This document shows, piece by piece, positions 1 to 10,634 of a DNA stretch of 64,000 nt. The position numbers and the translations under genes are program-made. The stretch is from Siphonodentalium dalli (taxonomy: Eukaryota; Mollusca; Scaphopoda; Gadilida; Siphonodentaliidae): contig CP136069.1 of the NCBI GenBank assembly GCA_032622095.1, forward strand, positions 31,996,342-32,060,341. The letters are read 5' to 3'. The notes beneath the pieces are model-generated. The model had not been told where the DNA came from. It did no database searches and saw only the letters and a list, made by a program, of their open reading frames with translations. Each line of letters starts with the position of its first letter. The first letter of the stretch is position 1.

Positions 1-7
1 TCACATG
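1..7 (-). CDS. EGF exon, first 7 bases only (runs off window)
   Basis: On the minus strand a pyrimidine-containing tract ending in CAG is followed by CATGTGA, the same start used by the exons ending at 10634 and 7606. With the preceding phase-1 exon this would read Ala-Cys-(Asp/Glu), the start of another EGF repeat. The remainder lies left of the window, so the gene continues. Its identity rests on only seven bases and the acceptor. Confidence 0.55.
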
Positions 8-41
8 CTGAAATAAGATCACAGTGTAGCATGCACCTTAC

Positions 42-167
42 CTTCACAGTAATGCCCGGTCCACATTGCTCGACAGATACATCCACTGACGACGTCACAT
101 TGTGACGCTCCCGCCTGACATTGGCACGCGTGCTCACAGTTTTGTCCCCAATGTTCAGAGTCACATA
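42..167 (-). CDS. EGF-like exon of D8C/EGF gene
   Basis: This is a 126-bp exon (42 codons, phase 1 at both ends) with acceptor TTTTCAG and donor GTAAGG. It encodes one laminin/MEGF-type EGF repeat starting VCDSEHWGQNC and containing CQCQAGASQCD and CICRAMWTGHYC, with the eight-cysteine spacing seen in the other EGF exons of this gene. Unlike 5956-6210 and 10383-10634 it has no calcium-binding EGF half. EGF repeats of this kind are extracellular protein-binding modules. The matching phase and near-identical opening sequence place it in the same minus-strand transcript. Confidence 0.85.
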
Positions 168-1385
168 CTGAAAATAAAACAATGAGAACAATTTCCACCG
201 GATGGGACATCTTCTCAAACAGCTATTCACTTTGGGGAAATGCTGTCATATTTTGGTAATATTCTCTGAATCATGGGTAATCCCCTATGGGTCTTGCTAT
301 AAATATGTGAATATTAATTTCCTAAAAGTAATGTTAATTAAAAACATTTATCATACAAGTATAATTCGAGATTTGGACCAAAATGAAAACAGTTCTTTAT
401 AGATACGTGTGTATTGCATTTGTTCCACGTGATATGTCTTTTATATACAACTTTCGCCATAAGTGATCGTGGTATGAATCGTGATTAAATAATTACTTTT
501 ATCGGTCGTCGTCACTAATTTTGTGTAACCAATCCGGTGTATTGCTTTATTAACGCTACCGGTGTATACTGTTCTACAAATTTAGAAATATGTGGTCCCA
601 TGGGGATTTTATAAATAGATAATTGTTTTTCCGGTTATTTTGGGACGCGTTAAAGTTGTACTGCGACCCCGAGGCCGGTAAACGCTGTAGTTGGAATGTC
701 CAAGTTCGTGAAAGTTCTACTGACTATGCCGGTGATTTGAGAAGCTTTATTGTTTTAGGATAGTGTATGAAGGTTAATCTGGCCGTGTCAAATTGAGCTA
801 TAGCGATGGGATATCTCGCAGCATGACAACACATTTCGGGTTTTCGTGGGGTGTGTATTCGCTGGATGTCTTATAGTTGCAGTGTGTAACTATTATGACC
901 GCGTTGATTGCGTTCGATGTTTAGGTATGAACAATGGCTGGGCCATGCACACTTGAAAATTTTATGGCGGGAACACAATTTTTGATCCACATTTAAAAGC
1001 TTTCTGGTTTGGTGAATGAAAAACCTGCAGTAATAAGCCGTAGTTTTTTGTAATAATCTGAAAGATTAGTTGTTTTAACGGAATTCTGAGGCGGTGCATT
1101 AATGTAACCAATATATATTATATTATAATTTATATTTATGGCTAATAATATGATCTTGAAGGCGTTACCCTTTCTGACTATGGTTTTCTTGTTAATAATG
1201 GTGCGGGGCAGCGGTACAGAGTACGTACCTGATCATTAAAACGGGCGATACCACTCTGAAAGATCCGACACATCGGAATTCTACATTGCATAACTTCGCT
1301 GCAAGGAACCGGCACAAGACGGTATCGCTATAAAAGGGTCTCAACTTCACTGGCGGATACGCATTTAGGTTTGAATACCTTTCAA
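168..1385. other. Intron between EGF exons, no recognisable element
   Basis: AT-rich sequence with no long open frame and no exon-like stretch on the minus strand. Short open stretches here lack splice sites or any domain match. Confidence 0.6.
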
Positions 1386-1760
1386 GATGGCGGCGCCCAG
1401 TGGTCAGGATAAACAGTACGTGTATATATTGTCAAGCATAATCAGCGACTTATTTCGGAGATACACATTTGAACAGTTATGTAGAAATGTTACCCAACAC
1501 CCACATAACATACCTTTCGCATGGCAGGCATGTGAAATGTCGTCATAAAAGTTAGAAATTTTCTTGAGGCGGCAAAATCACTGTCGGATACCCGTTTAGA
1601 ATGCAATATTCCCGATGATTTTATTCAGGTTCAGACACAATTTTCGTTCGGGTTCGGACAAATTTCGTTCAGGTTCGGACGCATCAAAAACTTCGCATAG
1701 AAGTGACATGCCGAGGTGCAGTCGCGTTCTTATTGCCATTTTGTGCGTATTGATTATCTT
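1386..1760 (+). repeat. Degenerate copy of a foldback repeat (GTTCAGGTTCGGAC type)
   Basis: The stretch from about 1386 to 1570 is inverted relative to about 3775-3965, and 1610-1760 is inverted relative to 3405-3580. Both copies carry a small minisatellite of the motif TTCGTTCAGGTTCGGAC. This copy lacks the middle part present at 3590-3770, so it looks like an internally deleted relative. Confidence 0.65.
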
Positions 1761-2153
1761 CTATTCGTAAAAAAAAACGATAAAATTAATGTGGAACACG
1801 TGGCATGGTTTTAGCACACTCGCAAATAATTTGGGCGGAGTTTCTTATTTTATGCATGTGGGATACATATATGCGCTCAAGTGGTTCCCTTCCACATCCA
1901 CATACGAGGCCGCAGGTAGATGGGCAGATAACTGTACATAACTGTCGATACATCTTCTTATATATTGTTACATGTTATATAGTGCACGCATGGCCATTGA
2001 TATTAGACTGGTATTCACTGGTGGTGATGTAACATTCCAAGCTGCAAAACAGAGTTCAGTCCCCTCGTTAAGGTAAGTCTTGCACTGAACTTTGCACGGA
2101 GCTTGGTAACATTCATGTCAATTTCAGAACTGAGTTAAAGGGGTACTGTACGC

Positions 2154-2327
2154 CATCTTCAATAAATTCCCGGTAATATACCAACGATCGAATATCGATA
2201 ATATATAGAACGATTAGTAATTTGAGTCGGAGATGTATTCTTTAAACGTTCTCCGACTCAAATTACTAATCTTTCTGTATATTATCGATATTAGATCGTT
2301 GGTATTACCGGGAATTTATTGAAGATG
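2154..2327. repeat. Long near-perfect inverted repeat (hairpin)
   Basis: Two arms of about 80 bases, one starting CATCTTCAATAAATTCCCGG and the other ending with its complement, surround a spacer of about 15 bases centred near 2245. The upstream flank TTAAAGGGGTACTGTAC resembles the end of the element at 4820-5170, so this is probably a small related foldback element. Confidence 0.75.
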
Positions 2328-3399
2328 TATTCTGTAAACGTTCAAATCAACAGGTTATCTTAAAATCAAAGTTCATAATTTGATATCAATTTAATTTATG
2401 AATGGAGCCAAAAATTAAATTACGAATTTCCGTATACAAGACGTAATCAAATTAATTGACGGATAGTGGATTGGGCAACGCATGGCACATACGATCGTGT
2501 AAAACATATGTTGATAAGGGGCATATACCCAAGCCATTCAATGGCTAGTGAAAATAACTTAAATGAGTATATAACATAAAATTTATTTGATATATTTGCT
2601 TGAAAACTGTACAGAAATTACTCGACAATGACAAAGTTTGGTATTTTTGCATTCCGGCTAATCTGCCATCCATAACATTACTTCATACTCAACAAACTTT
2701 GAAATAACGGAAAGCTGGTTACCTTTTTCTACGACTCAAAGACTATAGACACCAACAACATTTGAGTACAGTATCCATTTCAAGCATTCAGTGATTGAGG
2801 CCTTTTATAACAACAACGTCACGTTTAAATCATGCACCATGTCCTCCGTAACTCTTGACAGTGGGGTATAAGAGCACGTGAAATATCGGGGTTATGAATT
2901 ACCCTTGAACTAGCAGTTTCACTAATCGCGACGTTCTAGCGCGCTGAGCTTGACGTCACCTAACACAGGATCGATAGGTCTGCTACTGAATTATTCTTAT
3001 TGGTGCTGATTGGTGTGAATTTATCTGATAACCTATGAAAATCACACCGCATGGTAGCTATTGATGTGGGGACAAAATCGTTATCTCCGCCAACATCGTG
3101 GGATACATGGAGATTTAATACCCGGATGTCTCTTTCTGAAATGCCTTGGCTCTGCCTCGGGGTTCAAAATTGACAACCAGGTATTAAATATCCATGTACC
3201 CTCGATATTGCAGAAGATAAGTAATATTACCACGTTGCTCATATGTAATATGGCAATGTAATTTCATTTCCCACTAGCTGGTGTATAGTCGACATTGCTC
3301 GAGAATATTTAACTGTGGCTTTTATCCCATTAATTCGGAGAATTTACCACCTATATTTGGAAATTTCAGCTGACATATTTAGATATAACAATGCATGTT
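2328..3399. other. Intronic sequence, nothing recognised
   Basis: No exon-like open frame with splice sites, no tandem structure and no clear mobile element were seen on either strand. Confidence 0.5.
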
Positions 3400-4262
3400 C
3401 ATAAATAACACGCACAATAAGAACACGACTGCACCTCGGCATGTCATTTCTAGGTAAGGTTTTGATGCGTCCGAACCTGAACTAAAATCGTCCGAACCTG
3501 AACGAAATTTGTCCGAACCCGAACGAAAATTGTGTCTGAACCTGAACAAAATAATCGGGAATATTGCGAATCTGAACCTGAACATTTTGAAATTTTCAAA
3601 GGTCGTTTTTCGGAGTTAGACAATAAAAATATCGCCGGTTTTGCATTCCGAAGATGTGTGGTAACCTAATCTACCCACTACAATACATAACTTTGCGGAT
3701 CCATGAGCCCAGTGCCAAAAAAATACGAAAAAGCGAACATTTCGCCGCCTCGATAAAATTTCGAAACATTATGACGACTTGACACGCCAAATACAACAAT
3801 TCACATGTCTGTCATGCGAAAGGCGTGTTACGTAGGTGTTGGACATACAAATTCCCACATAACTATTTAAAGGTGTATCACCGAAATATGTCGTTAATTG
3901 ATGCTTGGAGACAATATATACACTTACCGTTTATCTTCTTTACTGGGCGGCGCCATCTTGGAATGTCCGAACCTAAACGGGTATCCGACAGTGAAAATGT
4001 TAGCTTTATGTAATTTTTTGGCCCTGGGCTCATGGATTCGCAAATTTATGTATTACCATGTATATTAGATTACCACTACATCTTCCTAATTCAAACCGGC
4101 GATATTTTTATTGTTTAACTCCGAAAAACGACTTTTGAACATTTCAAAGTGTTCAGGACCAGATTCGCAATATTTCCGATGATTTTGTTCAGGTTCAGAC
4201 ACAATTTTCGTTCAGGTTTGGACAATTATCGTTCAGGTTCGAACACACCGAAACGCCAACGA
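3400..4262. mobile_element. Foldback element with GTTCAGGTTCGGAC minisatellite ends
   Basis: The left part, about 3470-3720, is the reverse complement of about 4012-4245. Shared landmarks are the repeated TTCAGGTTCGGAC motif, the ATCGCCGG/CCGGCGAT block with its flanking AT tract, and the GGGCTCATGGAT/ATCCATGAGCCC block. The centre (about 3775-3965) is inverted relative to 1386-1570. No coding potential is convincing, so this is a non-autonomous foldback repeat of unknown superfamily. Confidence 0.65.
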
Positions 4263-4349
4263 GAAGCGAAATGTATGGATGCAGTCGCACACACAGGGGT
4301 CCCAGACCCTAACGCACAAATGGGCCACAGGCCCCTCCAACTCTGAATA

Positions 4350-4373
4350 AAGGCTCCCATCGGGAGCCTTTTT
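4350..4373 (+). other. GC-rich hairpin followed by a T run
   Basis: AGGCTCCC-ATC-GGGAGCCT is a perfect 8-bp stem with a 3-base loop, preceded by A and followed by T residues. In bacteria this would be a textbook intrinsic terminator. Here the surroundings are an animal intron with no bacterial gene, so termination is not inferred. Confidence 0.7.
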
Positions 4374-4819
4374 CAGCTAGTCCTACATGAAACACACATT
4401 AAAACTTAAATGCTGAAAATCAATATATAAGGCTACAGTTGCACAGCTGATAAAATGGCTTGGCAATTGTTCTTCATATAGGGCTATCTATTGCACACTT
4501 TTGACTGTTATATTTAAAAAAAATATAATGTTGTGTTTTCAAGTGATTGGATAGTTATATGGGGTTTATAATTATCATATACTTTTACCACACGTTTAAA
4601 CATTTACAAAGTGAACGAATAATCATCTGTTCTACTATCCGAAACATGTTGTTGACTCGTTGGTAGCCCAAAGATCCCATATCGGCTACGAGACGATTCT
4701 TTATACTGGTTTATTTCCAGGGATCCGGTGTGGTGTTCGTTTACCTTACCATAGGTTATCAGCACCGACATTATTTTGAGATAATGGCATACAAAATAGA
4801 AGAGTTATTGTAAAAGTTA

Positions 4820-5170
4820 AAGGGGTACTGTACACTAAATCCTGTCATTGTTATGGACCATCTAATTTTATACTCTACATAATACACACAACAACTGGAT
4901 GAATTTGAGCCATGAATTAGTGCAAAAATACACTTGTGTGCTCTATACACGATGCAAAAAAAATATGGTAACTATAATGAAAATGAATTTATGACTGGAG
5001 CCATCAATAAATTTTCATTATAATTATAATGTTTTCTTGCATCATTCATAAAGTAAATGAGTGTATATTGAACTCATATATGGCTTAAATTCATTCATTT
5101 GTTGCATATATTCTGATGAGTATAAAATGAGATGGTCCCATAAATGACCGGATTTAGTGTACAGTACCCT
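4820..5170. mobile_element. Non-autonomous inverted-repeat element (AGGGGTACTGTACACTAAATCC ends)
   Basis: The left end reads AGGGGTACTGTACACTAAAT and the right end is its complement with one G fewer. Similarity continues inward through GGACCATCTAATTTTATACTC and its complement for about 50 bases. The interior is AT-rich and noncoding. It fits a MITE in an intron of the minus-strand gene. The superfamily is not assigned. Confidence 0.75.
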
Positions 5171-5493
5171 CGAAAATGTCAATATATGTATGTACAATAA
5201 TTTAGAACACCCGCAATCAACACATTAAAACATTATTTTATATTTATTTATCTTCCTTCACACTTGTTTTTGTCATGGCACAAGTTCTGAATGTGGATGT
5301 GCCTTCAATTAAAATATTAATATTACATGTTCATATACTACTTTGTACCTGTTGAATGTGCTTTTGCCACTTATTTGTGTATACATTTGTATGCACACAC
5401 ATATCATATGTATTTGTTTAGTGAGATTAAAGAATTGAATTATCACATATCTACCATGATTGTATTAAATTGATTGCATCAAATGACAAACAT

Positions 5494-5874
5494 TTAAGTT
5501 CCATCAACTGGGTGAGACTTGAACCAACTTGGTGCCTCTTTGTACAAGTTTCGGCGAATGTGGGTGACTTTTTGTCAGTTTTTGTGAAACTCAGTAATGT
5601 TTTACCAAAAAAAATAGCAGTTATAGAATGTAAGATAATATTATAAATTTTTTTTAAATTGTTAAAGAATGTAAAAAAATATATAAAAAAGTCTAAAAAA
5701 TTATTTAGATGTAAGAATGTTCGATAACAATTTATAAAAAAAATGTTATGTCATTGCATTCTCTTATATACTCAAGGCGACCTGTGGGAGACTCGCATAT
5801 ATATAAGATAATGCATTGTCACATGCAGGGTCTTTAACGTTGCACCAGCACAGCTCCCGACATGAACAGGTTAA
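5494..5874. mobile_element. Degenerate TTAA-flanked MITE with half palindrome module
   Basis: The right end carries GGTCTTTAACGTTGCACCAGC, closely matching the right ends at 23962-24215 and 43707-43955, and finishes in TTAA (5871-5874). It contains a degenerate copy of the shared palindromic module at about 5752-5817. The left limit at TTAA 5494 is a guess from TTAAGTTCCATCAACTGG resembling the family's left end. Confidence 0.45.
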
Positions 5875-5955
5875 TTCGTGTGGCTAAGATTGGCGACATA
5901 AACAGAAACCAAAAGTCTGATTGAGGTGAACTAATTCGAGATTTAATCATCTTAC

Positions 5956-6210
5956 CATTGCACGTGCCAGATCCTACACTGACATAGCCACTGTGACATA
6001 TGCACGCGTAGGAACCGATGGTATCATTGCATGAAGATGTATCAGGACAGGGATTCGGCCATTGTGAACACTCGTCGATGTTCAACTGGCAGTACAGACC
6101 AGTCCACCCTGACTGACAGACACACCCTCTGATGTTATCGCACCGTGAGGCTCCCGCTTGGCAATGGCATGAGTTCTCACAATTTGGTCCCCAATGGTTG
6201 GAGTCACATT
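5956..6210 (-). CDS. EGF plus calcium-binding EGF exon
   Basis: This 255-bp exon (85 codons, phase 1 to phase 1) has acceptor TTTTCAG and donor GTAAGA. It encodes an EGF repeat opening ECDSNHWGPNC and a second EGF with the calcium-binding consensus start NIDEC and the hydroxylation/turn region SCNDTIGSYACIC. It is the intact member of a triplicated segment; the two upstream copies are defective (6793-6912 and 7487-7606). Splicing exon 10383-10634 directly to this one keeps the frame and gives Glu at the junction. Confidence 0.9.
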
Positions 6211-6792
6211 CTGAAAACAAAACAGAATAAAATAGTCCAATAAGCGAGTCACATGGATAAAACGGATACAAATAACATTATTTGAATACAGGTAATCACA
6301 TTCTGAAAATCAAGCGAAATCAAGTTACTCCAATACAGTTAACTGTATTCTGAAAATCACCACAGAATAGACGTAGTCCAATTGAGAGGGTCATATGCTG
6401 AAAGTAAACATAAATTAAGTTAATTACTCCAATACAGGTAATCACATTCTGAACATAATGTTCTGAAAATCAAACAGAAACGACGTAGTTCAATGGAAAG
6501 GATCACTTGCTGAAAGTCAAACGAAATGACGTTACTTTCTCCAATACAGGTAATCACATGAAAATCAAGCAAAACAGAAGTAGTCCAGCGGAGAGGGTCC
6601 TGTGCTGAAAGTAAAGATACATTTAGTTACTCCAATAGAGTTAGTCACATTCAGAAAAATCGAATAGTACAGAGGTACTCCATTGGAGAGGGTCCTATGC
6701 TCAAAATAAAAATAAATGGAGTTATTGATCATTGTAAGATGTATCAGGACAGGGATCCAGCCACTGGGAACACTCGCCGACGTCTCACTTAC
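6211..6792 (-). repeat. Intronic array of splice-acceptor-like repeats (copy 1)
   Basis: Roughly every 50 bases the minus strand carries variants of TTTGATTTTCAGAATGTGA, the real acceptor and first codons of the EGF exons, followed by TTACCTGTATTGGAGTAAC-like spacer. About nine variants occur here. They look like an intron built from reduplicated acceptor regions. The same layout recurs at 6913-7486 and 7607-8215. Confidence 0.75.
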
Positions 6793-6912
6793 AGTACATA
6801 CCAGTCCAATCTGACTGATAGACACACCCTCTGATGTTATCGCACCGCGAGGCTCCCGCTTGGCAATGACACGAGTTCTCACAATTTGGTCCCCAATGGT
6901 CGGTGTCACATT
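6793..6912 (-). pseudogene. Truncated EGF exon copy (stop-inducing)
   Basis: This copy of the first EGF of 5956-6210 starts ECDTDHWGPNC and keeps the acceptor. After the final Tyr-Cys the sequence is TGT AAG TGA: an in-frame stop if read through. If the consensus donor GTAAGTGA (GT at 6792-6791) is used instead, the exon is 120 bp, phase 1, ending in T. Joining that T to the next exon's AA makes TAA. A remnant of the second EGF (ECSQW...DPCPDTS) persists downstream in the intron. One core cysteine has also become tyrosine (GCVYQSDW). This is either a dead exon or one that ends the protein early. Confidence 0.8.
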
Positions 6913-7486
6913 CTGAAAACAAAACAGAATAAAATAGTCCAATAAGCGAGTCATATGGATAAAACGGATACAAATAACATTATTATACAGGTAATCACAT
7001 TCTGAAAATCAAGCGAAATCAAGTTACTCCAATACAGTTAACTGTATTCTGAAAATCACCACAGAATAGACGTAGTCCAATTGAGAGGGTCATATGCTGA
7101 AAGTAAACATAAATTGAGTTAATTACTCCAATACAGTTAATCACATTCTGAACATAATGTTCTGAAAATCAAACAGAAACGACGTAGTTCAATGGAGTCA
7201 AACGAAATGGCGTTACTTTCTCCAATACAGAAAATCACATGAAAATCAAGTTATGAAAATCAAGCAAAACAGAAGTAGTCCAACGGAGAGGATCCTGTGC
7301 TGAACGTAAAGATAAATTGAGTTACTCCAATAGAGTTAGTCACATTCAGAAAATCGAATAGTACAGAGGTACTCCATTGAAGAGGGTCCTATGCTCAAAA
7401 TAAAAATAAATAGAGTTATTGATCATTGTAAGATATATCAGGACAGGGATCCGGCCACTGGGAACACTCTCTGACGTCTCACTTAC
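6913..7486 (-). repeat. Intronic array of splice-acceptor-like repeats (copy 2)
   Basis: Close copy of 6211-6792, including the order of variant motifs. The acceptors of the three exon copies lie 702 and 694 bp apart, so exon plus upstream intron were duplicated as one unit of about 0.7 kb. Confidence 0.75.
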
Positions 7487-7606
7487 AGTACAGACCAGTC
7501 CAATCTGACTGATAGACACACCCTCTGATGTTATCGCACCGTGAGGCTCCAGCTTGGCAATGACACGAGTTCTCACAATTTGGTCCCCAATGGTCGGTGT
7601 CACATG
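7487..7606 (-). pseudogene. Truncated EGF exon copy (stop-inducing)
   Basis: Second defective copy, 120 bp and phase 1 to 1 if the donor GTAAGTGA is used, with acceptor TTTTCAG. It encodes ACDTDHWGPNC through GLY, then TGT AAG TGA. As in 6793-6912, the stop is in frame without splicing, and splicing to either following copy gives TAA. It shares the Cys-to-Tyr change in GCVYQSDW. The shared lesions show that the damage preceded the last duplication. Confidence 0.8.
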
Positions 7607-8215
7607 CTGAAAATCAAACCGATTAAAGTAGTCCAATAAGCGAGTCACATGGTTGAAAGAGATAACCATTATTCGAATACAGGTAATCACACACCGAACA
7701 TCAAACATAATAGAAGTAATATGCCGAAAATCATACGTGACGGAGTTAGTTACTCCAATATATGTAACCACATTCTGAAAATCAAACGAAATGGAGTTAC
7801 TCCAATACAATTAATGGTATTCTGAAAATCAAACACAATAAATGTAGTCCAACTGAGAGGGTCATATGCTGAATGTAAACATAAATTGAGTTACTTGCTC
7901 CAATACACGTAATCAAATTCTGAAAATCAAATTCTGAAAATCAAACAGAATAGACGTTGTTAAATGGAGAGGATCATATGCTGAACATAAACCGAATGGA
8001 GTTACTTACTTGAATACAGATAATCATATTATGAACATCAAATTATGAACATCAACAAGAATAAAAGTGGTCCAATGGAGAAGGTCATATTCTGAAAACA
8101 AAAAAGAAATTGAGTTACTCGAATACAGTTAATCACATTCTGAAAATCAAACAGAATAGTGGTTCTCCAATGGACAGGGTCCTATACTGAAAATCTAAAG
8201 AGTTGGAGTTAATTA
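7607..8215 (-). repeat. Intronic array of splice-acceptor-like repeats (copy 3)
   Basis: Third block of approximately 50-base units carrying TTTTCAGAATGTGA-like motifs on the minus strand. It is more diverged and slightly expanded, and includes adjacent doubled motifs near 7915-7945 and 8025-8050. Confidence 0.7.
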
Positions 8216-8336
8216 TCACAGCATCCTCGGCAAGAATCCACACAAGGTTTCATAAAACACTCGTGTTACAACTTCGTATTTGTATTGGATTCTCATAACA
8301 ACACACACGAATGAGTATGTGACATCATCCTGGCTG

Positions 8337-8736
8337 TTAACCCTTTACCCAACAGAACGGCCCTGTGCCAATGCATTCTCTTATATATGCGAGTCGACCA
8401 TAGGTCGCCTCGCATATATAAGAGAATGCATTGGCTTAACACATTACAAATTATAAAATTGTTAAAGAATGTAAGTAAAAATGGTAAAAAGTGTTAAAAA
8501 AAGTTTTTTTTTAGGCCAATGCATTCTCTTATATATGCGAGGCGACCTATGGTCGACTCGCATATATAAGAGAATGCATTGGCACAGGGCATAACTGTAA
8601 CTATCACAATGTGGTCAAGGAGCCGGTTCCAATGATATCCATATTTGTATGGTTCTATTGAGACAGACCGAAGATATTTTAGGCTGTTGAAGCTTTATTT
8701 GGCCGGTTTTGGCCGGTTTGTTGGGTAAAGGGTTAA
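8337..8736. mobile_element. TTAA-type MITE, family 1 (copy A)
   Basis: It is bounded by TTAA on both sides. Termini are CCCTTTACCCAAC and the complementary GTTGGGTAAAGGG. TTAA target duplication with CCC...GGG ends is the signature of piggyBac-mobilised elements, which is the inference here. Inside are two copies of the 67-bp palindrome module (8368-8434 and 8516-8582) in opposite orientation. No coding sequence. Confidence 0.85.
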
Positions 8737-9018
8737 CATGGCATGTCGTTGGGCAGATGTGGCAAGATGGTATTTGTTGGGTCCATGAATTTCAAAATTC
8801 TTAACGTTATGCAACTAATTTGCAATCCCGTAAGTTGGAATTAGATGATATCTCTAACGTTCCACCTATTAGGAAAATTTCAACATAATACTCCTTATTG
8901 GCGTATGGTTAAAATGTCCAACGGAAGATCATGTTAGTCTAAGATGGCAACCGGAAGTAGTAAACTACGGACTGCCATGACTCAGCTGACTCTACGTGTT
9001 GTTAAATTTGTTGCACGC

Positions 9019-9239
9019 GTGTCTGTTATTTGCAGAATGAGGTCACCAGAGGGTGAATTTAGTGATTCTACCCCGCATAGCGGGCTAGCATCATCAAATT
9101 CACCCTCTGGGAACCTCATTCTGCTGATGTGTAAGCAGAATGATGTCCCCAGAGGGTGAATTTGGTGATGCTAGCCCGCTATGCGGGGTAGCATCACTAA
9201 ATTACCCTCTGGGGACCTCATTCTGCAAATGACAGACAC
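9019..9239. mobile_element. Palindromic MITE (GCAGAATGAGGTC family), full copy
   Basis: The ends are GTGTCTGTTATTTGCAGAAT and its near-complement ending GACAGACAC. Two internal inverted blocks, each itself a palindrome around CCCGCATAGCGGG, make a nested double hairpin. Related partial copies lie at 44151-44250 and 49514-49625. Confidence 0.8.
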
Positions 9240-9916
9240 GATATTTCAAGGCTTGATTTGTTGGCAACTTATACAAGCAGGACCATACCGACATATTCTC
9301 GGTCTGAAATTTAGAGATACTTTTGTACCGTTTTCAGGCATATATTTCAAATAAATGTTATATTATATGCATTATAGTCCCACATTCTCGTTAATTTTAT
9401 TGTATAGCCAGTGAGTGGCTTGAGTTCTCGCCCCGCATAACACAATATATCACACGATGTGTACCACGAATTGCCCAATACACTCGCAGATAGAAGGAAA
9501 CGATGTTCATCTAAATGGCTAGCACTTGTACTCAAATCCCGTCACCATATTATTTTGGTAAATAAATGTATTTAAACGTCAAATGAAATTTAAAAGACTG
9601 ATCTGCACTCATTGTAAGTTAGTAAGTTTCTTAGAAATTGGATTTGGATGTGTTGATTTTAAGTAAGTGCCCAAAATTGATTAAATGCTATCTTTTCCTT
9701 AGAATAAGACAATATTTGCAATAGATACATTGGTCGAGCTTCTTAATGAATCCATAACTTTAATAATGAAGCTTCAATTAATGAAAACTAAGTTTCTGAA
9801 CATTTTGACAATCAATGTTGTAATTAGCCGACTCTGCGCTACCTTAATCAGTAATGCGCGCCTCTCAATTGGGTTAGGGTTTAAAGAATCCACAATATTT
9901 TAATGAGGACACATAT

Positions 9917-10372
9917 GTGACCCGCCATATCAAATCCAGTCGTAAGTCGGGATTTTTTACCCTGTGCCAATGCATTCTCTTATATATGCGAGTCGACCAT
10001 AGGTCGCCTCGCATATATAAGAGAATGCATTGGCCTAACAATTTTTTACAATTTTAATAATTTGTTCTTGTATTCTTTAACAATTTTATAATTTCACCCA
10101 TACAGAGCCCCAGACAAACATGAGCAGACGACACTCTTCTATATGCTTCTATATATGTGTGGGGCTCCCTGCAGGGAAATGGATGTTTTTTATTTTATGT
10201 CCTAAAAATTGTAAGAAACATTTATTTAAAAAAAATGATAAAAAATTGTTAGGCCAATGCATTCTCTTATATATGCGAGGCGACCTATGGTCGACTCGCA
10301 TATATAAGAGAATGCATCGGCACAGGGTAAAAAAAATCCCGAACTACGACTGGATTTGATATGGCGGGTCAC
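9917..10372. mobile_element. MITE with GTGACCCGCC ends carrying two palindrome modules
   Basis: Terminal inverted repeats of about 50 bases start GTGACCCGCCATATCAAATC. The two 67-bp palindrome modules at 9967-10033 and 10254-10320 are the same as in the TTAA MITEs, although the termini differ completely. Its right edge is 10 bases from the splice donor of exon 10383-10634. No target duplication is obvious. Confidence 0.8.
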
Positions 10373-10382
10373 CTATAATTAC

Positions 10383-10634
10383 CTTCACACGTGCGAGTTG
10401 CTACATTCAAAACATAACCGAAGTTACAGACGCACTCGTAGGACCCAGGCGTATTCTCACAGGAGGATACATCAGGACAGTTCGTAAATATACACTCGTC
10501 GATGTCCGATTCACAGTACTGTCCCGCCCAACCTGCTCGACAGACGCACCCACTGACATCGTCACAACGTGACGCTCCCGCTTGACAATCACACGAGTTC
10601 TCACATGATGGTCCCCAATGTTCGGAGTCACATG
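10383..10634 (-). CDS. EGF plus calcium-binding EGF exon
   Basis: This 252-bp exon (84 codons, phase 1 to 1) has acceptor TTTTCAG and donor GTAATT. The first repeat opens ACDSEHWGPSC and continues through GCVCRAGWAGQYC. The second is calcium-binding: SDIDEC, then SSCENTPGSYECVC, a consensus for Asp/Asn beta-hydroxylation and calcium coordination. It follows the D8C exons and precedes the triplicated EGF region. A MITE sits 10 bases inside the downstream intron. Confidence 0.92.
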
